Shown piece after piece: positions 4,888 to 5,026 of a stretch of DNA of 5,026 nucleotides. A program made the translations under genes and the position numbers. Origin of the DNA: Prolixibacteraceae bacterium (GTDB lineage: Bacteria; Bacteroidota; Bacteroidia; Bacteroidales; Prolixibacteraceae); NCBI GenBank assembly GCA_014380255.1, contig JACMKG010000022.1:1-5026 (forward strand), given 5' to 3'. Positions within the stretch are counted from its first letter, which is position 1. Every line of letters begins with the position of its first letter. The notes beneath the pieces were generated by a model. The model searched no databases and was not told where the DNA came from. It saw only the letters and a program-made list of their open reading frames with translations.

Positions 4888-5026
4888 TTTATACACCGGG
4901 TAACTGACAGTTTCACTGCACATCCTTATTTCCCGGTTCTCTTAGCCCAAAAGTATACTTTCCTTATTCAAATTTAAATCAATGAGCCCTGATTAGCGAT
5001 TGTATTTTTTAGTGATTTCCTTTAAA

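Overview
The window reads as a chromosomal segment of a Bacteroidota bacterium, most likely Bacteroidales or a close relative. Three things point there: an exported DUF4105/Lnb-type protein, a PSP1-domain RicT/YaaT homologue with the N-terminal MGCSGC seen in that phylum, and translation starts without Shine-Dalgarno sites, one of them behind a TAnnTTTG-type -7 box. The assignment rests on protein recognition, not on a search.

Layout. Bases 1-708 (minus) hold the N-terminal 236 codons of a secreted DUF4105 protein that runs off the left edge. Bases 709-1185 are an AT-rich divergent intergenic stretch without a convincing gene. Bases 1186-2310 (plus) encode RicT, closed by a clear intrinsic terminator at 2332-2376. 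From about 2386 to 4887 the DNA is a repeat island holding: two copies of a ~150-bp palindrome-rich element (2386-2535 and 2704-2852), the second inside a ~330-bp MITE-like unit with matching ends (2557-2886); an 8-bp-period tandem repeat (2991-3115) directly before a small thioredoxin gene (3136-3435); two stem-loops (3475-3521); the C-terminal scar of an IS66 transposase (3597-3836); and a complete IS200-like/RAYT Y1 transposase (4007-4450, minus) with mirrored palindrome arrays on both sides (3910-4000 and 4548-4667). A third copy of the ~150-bp element follows at 4708-4856, then a lone copy of the MITE end motif (4870-4887). I see nothing recognisable in 4888-5026.

How the parts fit. The only host genes visible are the DUF4105 protein, RicT and the thioredoxin, and nothing suggests they share an operon or a pathway. 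The rest is mobile or repetitive DNA collected between ricT and the right edge. The Y1 transposase and its flanking palindromes look like a RAYT/REP pair. The three ~150-bp elements are a separate family: their palindromes have GTA/TAC-type loops instead of TTC/GAA, spacing is essentially identical in all copies, the sequence between the palindromes differs, and the inverted arms show compensatory base changes. They are the most interesting structure here. No defence system, biosynthetic cluster, tRNA, rRNA or CRISPR array was found.
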